A stretch of DNA of 64,000 nucleotides. It comes from Vulcanimicrobiota bacterium (GTDB lineage: Bacteria; Vulcanimicrobiota; Vulcanimicrobiia; Vulcanimicrobiales; Vulcanimicrobiaceae). Below, piece by piece: positions 1-10,184 of the stretch. The translations under genes were made by a program, and so were the position numbers. Position 1 is the first letter of the stretch; the number at the start of each line of letters is the position of its first letter. The stretch covers positions 1 to 64,000 of the forward strand of contig JASHOG010000034.1 in assembly GCA_030041225.1 (NCBI GenBank), read 5' to 3'. The notes under the pieces were generated by a model that was not told where the DNA came from, made no database searches, and saw only the letters and a program-made list of their open reading frames with translations.

Positions 1-222
1 GTCTGCGAGTATCGCACTCCGTTTACCGTTTAGTTCCGTTACGACTTCGAAAGGGTAGCCTTTCACTTTTGTCGTTAGAGGGCAGACGATCGCGAGTCCG
101 GTCCGCTCATTATAGCGCGCGGGTGAGAGAACGAGCACTGGACGGCGTCCACTCTGCTCGTGCCCCGTGGCATCGAATGTCACCCATACGACATGACCTC
201 TTTGCGGTACATAGCGAGTCAA
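1..222 (-). CDS. mazF: MazF/PemK-family mRNA interferase toxin (partial, runs off window)
   Basis: Manual translation of minus strand: (TTG)TRYVPQRGHVVWVTFDATGHEQSGRRPVLVLSPARYNERTGLAIVCPLTTKVKGYPFEVVTELNGKRSAILAD, typical MazF; probable TTG start overlaps mazE stop (TTGA). Confidence 0.85.
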   Translation of the reverse strand, partial: MTRYVPQRGHVVWVTFDATGHEQSGRRPVLVLSPARYNERTGLAIVCPLTTKVKGYPFEVVTELNGKRSAILAD

Positions 223-452
223 ATCAACTCACGTCCGACCGCGGGCGCATCGAAGGGTTCGTGCAACGTTTCGGGTGTGATTGCAGCGACGAGCGCATCG
301 ATATCGACTGCTGAGGCACGTCGAACGATGAGGTGCCCACTTTCAGCGGTTACCGTGACCGCGTCACCCTCCTGAAGACTCGCGGCCTCGAGCGCCGCCT
401 TGGGAAGGCGGACTGCCAGACTGTTTCCCCAGCGAGATATCGAGATCGCCAT
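219..452 (-). CDS. mazE: MazE-family AbrB-fold antitoxin
   Basis: MAISISRWGNSLAVRLPKAALEAASLQEGDAVTVTAESGHLIVRR; SpoVT/AbrB-like; overlaps mazF. Confidence 0.88.
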   Translation of the reverse strand: MAISISRWGNSLAVRLPKAALEAASLQEGDAVTVTAESGHLIVRRASAVDIDALVAAITPETLHEPFDAPAVGRELI

Positions 453-566
453 GGTATCTACATCGTATATCCGGATGAGTCGCCCGTCAAGGCGCCTCTC
501 TGGCGAGGGCCGGAATCTCGCGCTCGGCCACCGTATTCCCATTCAATGCTCGAGGGAGGTAGCTCT

Positions 567-1181
567 ATGTTTAGGTTCCTTGCTTTGGCTGGTTTCGCGC
601 TTGCTGCCGTCGGGAGCGCGAGCGCGGAGCAAGACGTTTCGCCGTCAACCGCTCCGTTCGTCGTGCAGAATTTCCCGCAATATCTCGCGGGATCGTGGCG
701 GAATCTCGACGAGTCGCACGCCGTCATAACGCGCGTCTACACGGTTCATTCCGACGGCTCCCTCGTCGCCGAAGTCCAATACTGTAAACTCGAACACGGC
801 GTCGACCGGGCAAACAAAGGGCCGTACCGCCGTGACGAATGTGCTGATGCGCAATATATGAACGAGCAGTACACGTTCGATGGGTCGTCGTCTCGTTGGT
901 CGATGTCTTCTGCCCCCGATGCCATCTCACAGCCGGCGTGGCAGGATTCTCAATGGCTTCCCATTGCGGCGAGCTTTCAAGGAATCGCTTCGCAATGGCA
1001 GCAGGGAAATACGTGGACTTTCGACGGCTCTTCCAAGCGCATCAAAACCGGTGACGTCGTCGAAAAACGCGTGGTGTACGTCGCTCTCACGCCGGACGTC
1101 TTCCAGATCGACTGGCAAACGCTCGTCAACGGGACGTGGCAACACGACGCGAAGAGCTTTGGTAGGCTTAACCATAGTTAA
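567..1181 (+). CDS. secreted hypothetical protein
   Basis: ORF with N-terminal signal peptide MFRFLALAGFALAAVGSASA preceded by GGAGGT. Confidence 0.6.
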   Translation: MFRFLALAGFALAAVGSASAEQDVSPSTAPFVVQNFPQYLAGSWRNLDESHAVITRVYTVHSDGSLVAEVQYCKLEHGVDRANKGPYRRDECADAQYMNEQYTFDGSSSRWSMSSAPDAISQPAWQDSQWLPIAASFQGIASQWQQGNTWTFDGSSKRIKTGDVVEKRVVYVALTPDVFQIDWQTLVNGTWQHDAKSFGRLNHS

Positions 1182-1224
1182 CCACTAACACGGAACGCGT
1201 CGGCCTTTAGGCGAAGGGCCGCGC

Positions 1225-2487
1225 ATGGCACCGGCACAGCCCAGACGCGGGGCTGTCATCTTCGTTCTGGTCACGATTATGCTCGACATGATCGCGCTCG
1301 GCATGATCGCGCCGGTCTTCTCGAAGCTCGTCGTGGATTTCACCGGAACGGTCGCATCGGCTGCCGCGTACGTTGGGACGCTGAACGTTGTCTGGGCGGG
1401 AATGCAGTTCGTCTGCTCGCCGTTGCTCGGGATGCTGTCCGATCACGTCGGGCGCCGGCCGGTCATTCTTATTTCGAACGCCGCGACCGCCATCGACAAC
1501 GTCATCATCGCCCTCGCGCCCACGATCGGCTGGCTCTTCCTCGGGCGCATCATCTCCGGCGCTGCGACGGGCTCGATCTCGGTTGCCAGCGCGTACATCG
1601 CCGACGTCACCGAGCCGAAGCAACGCGCGAGGGCCTTTAGCTTGATCGGTACCGCGTTCGGCTTGGGCTTCGTCCTCGGCCCTGCTATCGGCGGCGTTCT
1701 AGGAAACGTCGGCCCGCGTGTTCCGTTCTGGGCGGCGGGTGCTTGCAGCCTCGTCAACTTTCTCTACGGCTTCTTCTTCGTTCCGGAGTCTCTCGCGCGC
1801 GCACATCGCACGCCCGTGCTCGACTGGAAACGCGCGAATCCCTTCGGCTCGCTCCAACTCGTACGCCGGCACCGTGAGCTCTACGGTCTCACGGCGGTAC
1901 GCTTCATGGACTTTCTTTCCCACGAAGTCTACACGACGATCTGGGTGCTCTACTGCATCGCCGTCTTCACCTGGAGCTCACGGCAGATCGGCTTCGCGCT
2001 TGCACTCGTCGGCATTACATCAGCGCTCTCCTCTGCCTTCCTCGTCGGCCCGATCGTCGCGCGAATCGGCGAGCGCAAAACGCTCTTCTTCGGGCTCGGC
2101 GCCGCAGCCGTTGCCTTCATTATGTATGGAACGCCATATCCGAGTTTCTTCATCCTCGCCATCGTCGTCTCGGCGCTCGGCGTCTATACGGGCCCGGCGC
2201 TGGCGCTCATGTCGCGCCGCGTGGGCCCGTCCGAGCAGGGAGAGCTGCAAGGCGCGGTCGCATGCGTGCGAGGAATTGCGATGATGATCGGCCCAGCGAT
2301 CTTTGCTGCCGTTTTCGCTGCGTTCAACGGCTCCCACGCGCTCGGTGCGCTGCGTGGCGCGCCGTGGCTTCTTGCAGCGGCCTTTCTCTTCATCGCGCTC
2401 GCAATCGCGCTCGCGGTGACAACCAGCAAGGATGACGTCGTCGTGGAGGCACCGGCCGGACCGACGCTCATCGCCGAGGAGCCGTAG
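1225..2487 (+). CDS. MFS transporter, TCR/Tet-like
   Basis: 12-TM-like hydrophobic pattern; GMLSDHVGRRPV MFS signature. Confidence 0.88.
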   Translation: MAPAQPRRGAVIFVLVTIMLDMIALGMIAPVFSKLVVDFTGTVASAAAYVGTLNVVWAGMQFVCSPLLGMLSDHVGRRPVILISNAATAIDNVIIALAPTIGWLFLGRIISGAATGSISVASAYIADVTEPKQRARAFSLIGTAFGLGFVLGPAIGGVLGNVGPRVPFWAAGACSLVNFLYGFFFVPESLARAHRTPVLDWKRANPFGSLQLVRRHRELYGLTAVRFMDFLSHEVYTTIWVLYCIAVFTWSSRQIGFALALVGITSALSSAFLVGPIVARIGERKTLFFGLGAAAVAFIMYGTPYPSFFILAIVVSALGVYTGPALALMSRRVGPSEQGELQGAVACVRGIAMMIGPAIFAAVFAAFNGSHALGALRGAPWLLAAAFLFIALAIALAVTTSKDDVVVEAPAGPTLIAEEP

Positions 2488-2510
2488 GGTCGTTCACGAA
2501 AAACGCGCGC

Positions 2511-2960
2511 GTGGAATACCGGAAGATTGCCGACGGCGCGGGCGTCAAGACCTACGCCGTCATCATGAGTGAGGGCGACGAAGCGGTGATGCAGCTCACG
2601 GGCTTCGCGGAGGAGGAGAGGCTCACGAGCGCACAGGTAAGCGGCATAGGCGCCGCCTCAAGCGCGACGCTCGCCTGGCTGAACTTCGACGAGAAGAAAT
2701 ACCAGCCGTTCTCCATCGAGGAACAGATCGAGGTGGTCTCGTTCCTCGGCGATGTCGCGCTGACGCAGGACGGCAAGCCCCAACTACATGCACACGTTAC
2801 CGTCGCCAAACGCGACGGCTCGGTCACGGGCGGACACCTTCTTCAATTGCACGTGCGCCCGACGCTCGAGCTGATCGTCACCGTGACGCCGGCGCGGCTT
2901 CGAAAGCGCCCCGAGCCCGGAATGCCCGTCGCGACGATCAGGCTCGCTGAAAGCGACTAG
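2511..2960 (+). CDS. PPC/DUF296-domain protein
   Basis: GEEAVMQLTGFAEEERLTSAQVSGIGAASSATLAW ... LHAHVTVAKRDGSVTGGHLL, DUF296 features. Confidence 0.8.
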   Translation: MEYRKIADGAGVKTYAVIMSEGDEAVMQLTGFAEEERLTSAQVSGIGAASSATLAWLNFDEKKYQPFSIEEQIEVVSFLGDVALTQDGKPQLHAHVTVAKRDGSVTGGHLLQLHVRPTLELIVTVTPARLRKRPEPGMPVATIRLAESD

Positions 2961-2969
2961 CACGCCAAC

Positions 2970-3977
2970 CTAATCGAAGACAACAACGGGCTTGACGATG
3001 CGAGCCTCGACGAGCTCGCGATAGGCTTCGCCTACACGCTCTAGCGCGAAGTGCCGCGCGTCGATCTTCTCCGCCGTCACCACGCAGTTTCCGATGAGAC
3101 GCAAGGCTTCGCGCGTGTCGTTCGGTCCACACGAGTAGCTCGCGACGAGGCGCATATCCTTGAAGTAGAAACGCTCCGCGTCAAACGTCAGCGTGGCTCG
3201 TGGATCGAGCGGCGTAAACATCACAACGGTGCCGCCGGGGCGCACGGCGGACAGCGCCGCACGGATTGCTTCGGGCGTACCAGGACCGCAGATCACCGCG
3301 TCAGGTCCTTCCTTCACGTCTTCCGGGCGCAGGACAGATGCGCCGTTGCGCTGGGCGAGCACGCGCCGTTCCTCGCTAAAGTCGCTGCCAAGCACGGTAG
3401 CACCGAGGGCTCGCCCAGCGAGCACGTGCAGCTGCCCCATGACACCGAGTCCTATAACGAGCAGCGTCTCGCCCGCGCGGATGCCGCTGCGGCGCAGCGA
3501 CTTCACAACGCACGCGAGGGGCTCGACGAGCGATGCATCATCGAAGCAGACGTTATCCGGCAGACGCAGCGTGTCGCGTACGTTCTCGCGCGGAACGCGG
3601 AAGTACTCAGCCATCCCGCCTGGATCGATCGCGGTCTTTCGCCAAAGCTCGCACTGCACGTAGTCGCCGCGCGCGCACCCATCGCATGCAAAGCATGGCG
3701 CATGATGGTGCACGAAGACGCGATCGCCCACGCTGAAGGCTCGTCCCTCATCGTCCAGCGGCGCACCACCGACGGCTGCAACCTCGCCGGCGACCTCGTG
3801 CCCAAAGACGAGCGGTGCTTTTCGGGCAATGTACCATCCCATGATGTCGCCGGTGCAGATCCCACAAGCACGCGTGCGCACGAGGAGCTCACCCTCGCCG
3901 ATCTTTGGGACAGGGCGTTCTTCTATGCGAATGTCGCTCGGGGAATAGAGAACCGCGCAATGCATTGAGGTGCTCAC
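2970..3977 (-). CDS. zinc-dependent alcohol/sorbitol dehydrogenase family protein
   Basis: GHEVAGEVAAVG; structural-zinc Cys cluster CFACDGCARGDYVQC; MDR Rossmann GLGVMG. Confidence 0.85.
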   Translation of the reverse strand: MSTSMHCAVLYSPSDIRIEERPVPKIGEGELLVRTRACGICTGDIMGWYIARKAPLVFGHEVAGEVAAVGGAPLDDEGRAFSVGDRVFVHHHAPCFACDGCARGDYVQCELWRKTAIDPGGMAEYFRVPRENVRDTLRLPDNVCFDDASLVEPLACVVKSLRRSGIRAGETLLVIGLGVMGQLHVLAGRALGATVLGSDFSEERRVLAQRNGASVLRPEDVKEGPDAVICGPGTPEAIRAALSAVRPGGTVVMFTPLDPRATLTFDAERFYFKDMRLVASYSCGPNDTREALRLIGNCVVTAEKIDARHFALERVGEAYRELVEARIVKPVVVFD

Positions 3978-4999
3978 GGCTCGATGCAGGCTTTCACGCC
4001 CTCTCCTGCGTCGAGACGAGCGAATGCTTCAGCGATGTCGCCGAGGCGATAGGTCTGAGTAATCAGCGGCAAGAGATCGAGTCGCCGCTGCGCGAGCAGC
4101 TCGTACGCCGCGCGTACGTCTCGCGGCGTGAAATGGAATGGGCTTATCAGGCGTATCTCATCGTAGTGGAGGCGCTCGGCAGCGAATGTCACGTTCGTTC
4201 CCGTTGGTAGACCACCGAAGAACGAGACGGTGCCGCCGCGGCGCACGAACGCGGGCGCCGCTTCCCATGCCTCGCGCGTTCCCGTGCACTCGATCACGGC
4301 ATCGGCACCTATACCACCCGTGCGCTCTCGTACCGCGGTCACCGGATCCACAGCCCGCGCGTCGACAACCTCGAGCCCGTAGCCGCGCGCAATTTCCAAG
4401 CGTTCTGGGCGACGGCCGATGAGCAGCGGCACTGCGCCGCGCTCGCGCACGATAAGCCCATGCATGATACCGAAGGCGCCGTCACCGATGACTGCAACAA
4501 TGCCTTGCGGTTGCAGGAACTCGAGGGAATGCACGACACACGAGAGCGGCTCCAAGAAAGCCGCCTCGCGATACGAGAGATGCTCCGGCTTGTGGAAGCA
4601 GTTGCGCTCAACGACGGTGCGCGGCACCTCGATCGTGTCTGCGTAGGCGCCAAGGAGCATCGTCGGCATGATGTGCTCGCAGAGCTCCTCTTGACCGCGT
4701 GCGCACCACGCACACCTTCCGCAAGGAGCCGTATGCACGCACATCACCCCTTCGTCGATCGCGAAATCCGTGACGCCTGTGCCGACGGCGGTCACGTCAC
4801 CGGAGAACTCGTGACCGAAGCGGGTGGGAAATGGCATCTTCGGGTGGCCTCGCCGATACGTCTTCAGGTCGGTGCCGTCGGTGAGGGCGGCTCGCACACG
4901 CACCTGGATCGCGCCGGGCGGCGGCGGTCCGATGTGCTCTTCTCGCACCTCGATATGACGCGGCGCAACGAGCACCGCGACACGGCTCGTCTGACTCAT
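3974..4999 (-). CDS. zinc-dependent alcohol dehydrogenase family protein
   Basis: GHEFSGDVTAVG; CGRCAWCARGQEELC; overlaps downstream MDR gene by ATGA-type junction. Confidence 0.85.
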   Translation of the reverse strand: MSQTSRVAVLVAPRHIEVREEHIGPPPPGAIQVRVRAALTDGTDLKTYRRGHPKMPFPTRFGHEFSGDVTAVGTGVTDFAIDEGVMCVHTAPCGRCAWCARGQEELCEHIMPTMLLGAYADTIEVPRTVVERNCFHKPEHLSYREAAFLEPLSCVVHSLEFLQPQGIVAVIGDGAFGIMHGLIVRERGAVPLLIGRRPERLEIARGYGLEVVDARAVDPVTAVRERTGGIGADAVIECTGTREAWEAAPAFVRRGGTVSFFGGLPTGTNVTFAAERLHYDEIRLISPFHFTPRDVRAAYELLAQRRLDLLPLITQTYRLGDIAEAFARLDAGEGVKACIEP

Positions 5000-5592
5000 T
5001 GCGTCGATTGGAGTGCCGCCGCCACGTAGCGCGCGAGCGGATCGACCTCGAGATTCACACGGTCGCCGTCGTTGCGCCGGCCGAGCGTCGTTCGCGCGAT
5101 GGTTTCGGGAATGAGTGCGACCTCGAACCAGTCGGCACCGGCGCCCGCGATGGTTAGACTCACGCCATCGAGCGCGACGAATCCCTTCTCCACGATAGCG
5201 CTTGCAAGATGCGCGGGGCGATCCAGGAGCATGCGTTTTCCCTGACCTTCTTCGACGATCGATCGAACGCGCACCGCAGCGTCAATATGTCCGTACACAA
5301 AGTGACCGCCAATCCGGTCGCCGAGCCGAAGCGCGTACTCGACGTTCACGTTCTGATTGGGCCTGAGATCGCCCAGCGTCGTACGTGCGAGTGTCTCAGG
5401 AACGACGTCGAAGGTAACAATGTCGCCGTCGACGCTCGTCGCGGTGAGGCACGCGCCGTCGATCGCGATGGAATCTTTGCCGGCAATCTTCTCCCTCGCA
5501 GCGCCTTCGCAGGCAATGCGCAGGCGCGCACCGCCGCGGTCACGCTCGATCGAAATGACCCTGCCGCGATACGCGATGAGTCCGCTAAACAT
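4996..5592 (-). CDS. ribE: riboflavin synthase alpha subunit
   Basis: MFSGLI...DGACLTA...DVVPETLARTTLG...GGHFVYGHID; duplicated lumazine-binding fold. Confidence 0.92.
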   Translation of the reverse strand: MFSGLIAYRGRVISIERDRGGARLRIACEGAAREKIAGKDSIAIDGACLTATSVDGDIVTFDVVPETLARTTLGDLRPNQNVNVEYALRLGDRIGGHFVYGHIDAAVRVRSIVEEGQGKRMLLDRPAHLASAIVEKGFVALDGVSLTIAGAGADWFEVALIPETIARTTLGRRNDGDRVNLEVDPLARYVAAALQSTQ

Positions 5593-6673
5593 CGAGAAAC
5601 CGCCCGTAGAGCAGGGCGTCCGCTCCGATACGTTCGATCCGATCGAACTGCACGCGGCGTGGACCACCGTTCAGTTCGACACCTGCAAGCACGGGAACGG
5701 CTGCCTCGCTGCGCAGCAATAGCGGCGCGATGGCCCAATAGAAACGATCGACGAGGCCAAGCACGATCAGGCGCGCCGCAAGCGTCGGGCCCCCTTCGCA
5801 GAGCACGCTGTAGATCCCCCGAGCGCGAAGCATTCGCAATGCATGAGCGAGATCGAGTTCTTGCTCCTGCGTCCCCACGTAGATCACGTCCGCTACAGCT
5901 TCCAACCCCCGAAAGCGCGCGCGCGAGCCGCCTGGCGCAAGGATAATCGTTCGCCCGTAGCCTGGAACCTCTGCAAAGATGCGGCGATCGGGTGGCACGG
6001 CATCCCGCTCGCAGACGACGATGCGCTGAAACTGTCGCAAGCGCTGCGCCGGGGGGCGTACAGTGAGTTGCGGGTCGTCGACGCGCACCGTTCCGGCTCC
6101 GACCATCACCGCATCGCAAGCGACGCGCAACTCCCGGACGAAGAGCCGCTCCTCTTCGCTTGTTATCCACTCCGCCACGCCGGGGCGAGAGGTAACGTAC
6201 CCGTCCAGAGACATCGCCATCTTGAGCGCCACGAAGGCGCGGTCGCTCTCGATCGTGTGCGCGAAGACTTCAATGAGCTCACGCGCGCTCGCGTCATCTG
6301 CGACCTCGACGGTGATGCCCTCCCGGCGAAGCTCATCCGCACCGCCACCATGCTTCGTTGGATCGAGCGCTCCGATGACGACGCGCGCAATGCCGGCCTC
6401 TCGAACGGCTTGCGTACACGGCGGTGTCTGTCCGATGTGTTTGCAGGGCTCGAGCGAGACATAGAGCGTCGCACCTCGCGCGTCTCCCGCGGCGGCGAGC
6501 GCGTTGACTTCGGCGTGTGCCTCACCGGCGTAGTGATGAAAACCCTCGCCGAGAATACAGCCGCCCCGCGCCACGAGTGCACCGACCGGCGGATTCGGCG
6601 ACGTGTTGCCGATTCCGCGGGCGCCAAGCTCGTATGTGCGTTCGAGGAGAAGCCGGTCTAGCTCGCAGATCAC
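5585..6673 (-). CDS. ribD: bifunctional deaminase/reductase RibD
   Basis: GNTSPNPPVGALVARGG...GEAHAEVNAL...SLEPCKHIGQTPPC; probable GTG start at 6673. Confidence 0.93.
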   Translation of the reverse strand: MICELDRLLLERTYELGARGIGNTSPNPPVGALVARGGCILGEGFHHYAGEAHAEVNALAAAGDARGATLYVSLEPCKHIGQTPPCTQAVREAGIARVVIGALDPTKHGGGADELRREGITVEVADDASARELIEVFAHTIESDRAFVALKMAMSLDGYVTSRPGVAEWITSEEERLFVRELRVACDAVMVGAGTVRVDDPQLTVRPPAQRLRQFQRIVVCERDAVPPDRRIFAEVPGYGRTIILAPGGSRARFRGLEAVADVIYVGTQEQELDLAHALRMLRARGIYSVLCEGGPTLAARLIVLGLVDRFYWAIAPLLLRSEAAVPVLAGVELNGGPRRVQFDRIERIGADALLYGRFLDV

Positions 6674-7269
6674 AGACGCGGGAGATTCGGCGCTATCGCG
6701 ACGACTACCGCTCGCTCGACGTACGCCCCCGACGCCCGCAGCGTTGCGGCGCAATCGGCGAGCGTTGCGCCGGTGGTGCAGACGTCGTCAACGAGCGTCA
6801 GCACATCGCCTCGGAAGCGTTCGTCGCAGAGAAAGCGCCCTCGAGCAGAGAGGCGCTGTACGCGCGATCGTCCGCGTTGCGCGTCGCGTGCCGCATGCCG
6901 TAGCACGTCGCAGAGCTGAGCGCCGCATCTCTGCGAGGCGGCACGTGCGATCTCCACGACGCCGTCCATGCCGCGCACGCGCCGGCGCTCCCGAGTCGTG
7001 GGAACGGGCACGATAGCGCACTCGCGCGCGATGCGCGCGCCGAGCGCCAATCCGAGCGAGAGCGCGACGTCACACCGCCCGTCCTTTACGGCAAGCACCG
7101 CGCGTCGTAACGCTCCTTGGTAAACCCCAAGTGCCTCCACGAGCAGGGCATCCCGACGTTCCATCACGAGGGTCGCTTCTGCGGCACAAGTCGCGCAGAG
7201 GCCACTGCCGATCTCCCCGCACGCGGCGCACTGCGGAGGAAAGAGAACGTCGAGAGCCCGATGCCACAT
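6670..7269 (-). CDS. comF: ComF family protein (phosphoribosyltransferase-like)
   Basis: LFPPQCAACGEIGSGLCATC zinc finger; VLTLVDDVCTTGATL PRPP motif. Confidence 0.88.
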   Translation of the reverse strand: MWHRALDVLFPPQCAACGEIGSGLCATCAAEATLVMERRDALLVEALGVYQGALRRAVLAVKDGRCDVALSLGLALGARIARECAIVPVPTTRERRRVRGMDGVVEIARAASQRCGAQLCDVLRHAARDAQRGRSRVQRLSARGRFLCDERFRGDVLTLVDDVCTTGATLADCAATLRASGAYVERAVVVAIAPNLPRL

Positions 7270-7338
7270 GCCCTCCCTTCACGCGAAACGCTGCGCTTCG
7301 CAAGGGTCCGAGGCGAAACATCGCGCAGCAGGGGGCGT

Positions 7339-9165
7339 ATGGTGAACATGATGCTTCTTCCACTCGTTGTTGCGCTTGCGACACCGGCGCCCGTTCACGA
7401 GAGCGCAGCCGCGGTTCTCGCCCGCGTCAGGACGGCGACGCTCTCCCGGCCACTTTCCTCGATCCGGTCGATTCATACGGTGGCCTCCTTCGTCGCCCTC
7501 GGTCTTCGCGGACGCTCCGAGGCTTGGGTCGACGTGGTCCATCAGCGAGAGGCCTCGCGCACGACCGGGATTGGCCCTGTCGCCGGTGCACAAGGATGGA
7601 CCGGAAGTGTCGCGTGGGACGAAGATTCGTCGCGGATCGTGCGCATCAATGGTGGGCAGTCTGCGCGGATGCAGGCGATCGATTCAGCGTACATCGATGC
7701 GTACGCATATCTGCGAGCCGGTGCGGACGGCGCGGCGTTGACGTATGTCGGTGAACGCCACGAGGATGGGAAAGACTATGACATCGTCGACATAACCCCG
7801 GTCGGCGGAAGCACGCTCGAGTTTTGGATTGACCGGCGTACGAGCCTACCGGAGAGAATCGATACGACGATCGGGCTGACCTCGAGTACGACGGTCATGT
7901 CCGATTACCACCGCGTGAGCGGTGTCGAGATCGCTTTCGACGGAACGACCACGAGCTCCGAAGGGAACAGTCAGACCACGACGACGCAACACGTCTGGAT
8001 CGACGAGCCTGGGCTCGCGGCGCACCTGAAGATTCCGAAGTCGAGTGCGCATGACTTCTCGATCTCAGGTGGTACGTCGACCACCGTTCCACTCGACCTG
8101 CTCAACAATCACATCTTTGTGCACGTCATGCTCGACGGGAAGGGGCCCTTCACGTTTATCTTCGACACCGGCGGTGCGTTCATCGTAACGCCCGAGACCG
8201 CCGCGCTCCTTCACGCTCAGGCGAGAGGTGGAATGCAAATAGGTGGCGTCGGCGCGAAGACCGAGGGCGGCCAGTTCACGCATGTCGATCGCATCCAGAT
8301 CGGCAATGCGACAATCTTGAACCAAGATTTCGTCGTGCTACCGATCGGCGGTGCATTCGCCACCATCGAAGGCGCCAAGATCGATGGAATGGTCGGCTAC
8401 GAGCTTCCCGACCGCTTTCTGACGACGATCGACTACGCCGGCAGCACGCTCACGCTCGCGATGCCGGGAAGCGTCGAGCCCATCGGTACAGCAGTTCCTT
8501 TTGTGTTCGACGACTCAGTCCCGCTCGTTCCGTTCAGCACCGACGGTGTGGCAGCACGTGCCGAGCTCGATACCGGAAGCCGCGCCGCTCTCACCCTCTT
8601 CACGCCGTTCGTCGCTTCGCACCCGCAGCTCGCCGCCAAGGAGACCACGGCCAACGGCGTCGCGGGCTTCGGCGTCGGAGGCGCCTCCTACGCGAAGCTG
8701 GGGCGTACCGACGTCAGCATAGGTCCGTACGCGTTGAACGGCGTCGTTACGAACTTCACGACCCAGACCACCGGCGCTTTCGCGGATCCGACCGGACAAG
8801 CGAATCTCGGCGGCGATTTTTGGAAGCATTTCACGCTCACGCTCGATTATCCGCAGCAGCGCATCTATCTCGCACCTAATGCAAACTACACAACGCCCTT
8901 CGTATACGACCGCTCAGGACTCTTCCTGGCCGACGTGAACGGTAACTTCGTCGTCGTTGCAGTGCGTGACGACACGCCGGCATCAACGGCGGGGCTCGCC
9001 AAAGGCGATACAATTCTTTCGATCGACGGCAAGCCCTCGTCGAGTTACACGCTTCCGCAGCTCCGCACGCTGCTCATGGGAGAGCCGGGCACGGCCCTTC
9101 AACTGCACGTCCGCACCGGCACCGCCGAACGTGACGTGACGCTGACGCTCGAGAATTACATCTAG
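7339..9165 (+). CDS. secreted two-lobe aspartyl protease with C-terminal PDZ domain
   Basis: FDTGGAFIVTPETAALL and ELDTGSRAALTLF (two DTG motifs); C-terminal PASTAGLAKGDTILSIDGKPSS PDZ; signal peptide. Confidence 0.82.
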   Translation: MVNMMLLPLVVALATPAPVHESAAAVLARVRTATLSRPLSSIRSIHTVASFVALGLRGRSEAWVDVVHQREASRTTGIGPVAGAQGWTGSVAWDEDSSRIVRINGGQSARMQAIDSAYIDAYAYLRAGADGAALTYVGERHEDGKDYDIVDITPVGGSTLEFWIDRRTSLPERIDTTIGLTSSTTVMSDYHRVSGVEIAFDGTTTSSEGNSQTTTTQHVWIDEPGLAAHLKIPKSSAHDFSISGGTSTTVPLDLLNNHIFVHVMLDGKGPFTFIFDTGGAFIVTPETAALLHAQARGGMQIGGVGAKTEGGQFTHVDRIQIGNATILNQDFVVLPIGGAFATIEGAKIDGMVGYELPDRFLTTIDYAGSTLTLAMPGSVEPIGTAVPFVFDDSVPLVPFSTDGVAARAELDTGSRAALTLFTPFVASHPQLAAKETTANGVAGFGVGGASYAKLGRTDVSIGPYALNGVVTNFTTQTTGAFADPTGQANLGGDFWKHFTLTLDYPQQRIYLAPNANYTTPFVYDRSGLFLADVNGNFVVVAVRDDTPASTAGLAKGDTILSIDGKPSSSYTLPQLRTLLMGEPGTALQLHVRTGTAERDVTLTLENYI

Positions 9166-10184
9166 GCGTCGTCGTTCGCGACGATAGCGTTTTTGAGGGT
9201 TTCACCGTTGCCGACGCTGTAGGCGGCTCCGACGATGCTGTCGCGCACGTCTCCGCCCTCCCCGATGATCGCGTTCGCCCATATGATCGACCGTTCGACG
9301 CGTGCCCCGCTCGCGACCAGCACTCCCTCTCCGATCACCGTCGGCCCTACGACAAATGCACGCGGACCGATACGCGCGCCCGAGCCGATCCATACGGGCC
9401 CATCGAAGTTCGCATCCACCGAAATCTTGGCATCCGGCGCTTCCCACTCAGCGTCCGTCTCCGGCAGTGTAAACCTCTTCAAGAGCAGATCCTCGGTGAC
9501 GCGGCGGTACTCGCCCGGAGTGCCGATGTCGCACCAATACGCGTCAGCCTTGAATCCATAGAACGACGCTTCGTCCTCTTGGAGTTTCGGGAAAACCTGC
9601 TTCCCAAAATCATACACGGTGTCGGCGGGGATCCGATTGAAGATTTCCGGCGAAAAAACATAGACCCCCGTATTGACGAGACGGCTGCGCTCCGTACCGG
9701 GCTTGGGCTTCTCTTGGAAACCGACGATCTTCCCGCGATCGTCAAGAACCACGACGCCGTACTCGCGAACGTCGTCGCGTTCGACGAGACCGATCGTTGC
9801 GAGCGCCTTGCGCTCACCGTGGAAGGCGACGAGTGCCTGCAAATCCAGGTTCGTCACATCGTCGCAGCCGATGACGACGAACGGGTCACTCTTCGCAAGG
9901 AACGGCTGCATGAGCTTTACCGCACCTGCGCTGCCGCTCAGCGCGGGCTCGTCCAGATACTCGATGCGCACGCCGAAACGGGAGCCGTCGCCGAGCGCAT
10001 CGCGAATGTCTTGCGCGAAATAGAAGAGATTCGTCGCGATCTCGCTGATGCCGAAGCCTTTGAGATAGCGAATAACGTGCGCGATATTCGGCTGTCCCAG
10101 GACGGGAACCAGCGGCTTCGGCACGGTCTTCGTCAGTGGATAGAGCCGCGTCGAGAGGCCGCCAGCGAGGATCATCGCTCTCAC
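9162..10184 (-). CDS. NDP-sugar pyrophosphorylase (nucleotidyltransferase plus left-handed beta helix)
   Basis: MRAMILAGGLSTRLYPLTKTVPKPLVPVLGQP; hexapeptide-repeat C-terminus. Confidence 0.9.
   Translation of the reverse strand: MRAMILAGGLSTRLYPLTKTVPKPLVPVLGQPNIAHVIRYLKGFGISEIATNLFYFAQDIRDALGDGSRFGVRIEYLDEPALSGSAGAVKLMQPFLAKSDPFVVIGCDDVTNLDLQALVAFHGERKALATIGLVERDDVREYGVVVLDDRGKIVGFQEKPKPGTERSRLVNTGVYVFSPEIFNRIPADTVYDFGKQVFPKLQEDEASFYGFKADAYWCDIGTPGEYRRVTEDLLLKRFTLPETDAEWEAPDAKISVDANFDGPVWIGSGARIGPRAFVVGPTVIGEGVLVASGARVERSIIWANAIIGEGGDVRDSIVGAAYSVGNGETLKNAIVANDDA

Noticed and set aside
1-452. mazEF as part of a larger mobile or defence island
   Set aside because: No integrase, transposase, or other defence genes adjacent within the window; only an edge fragment visible
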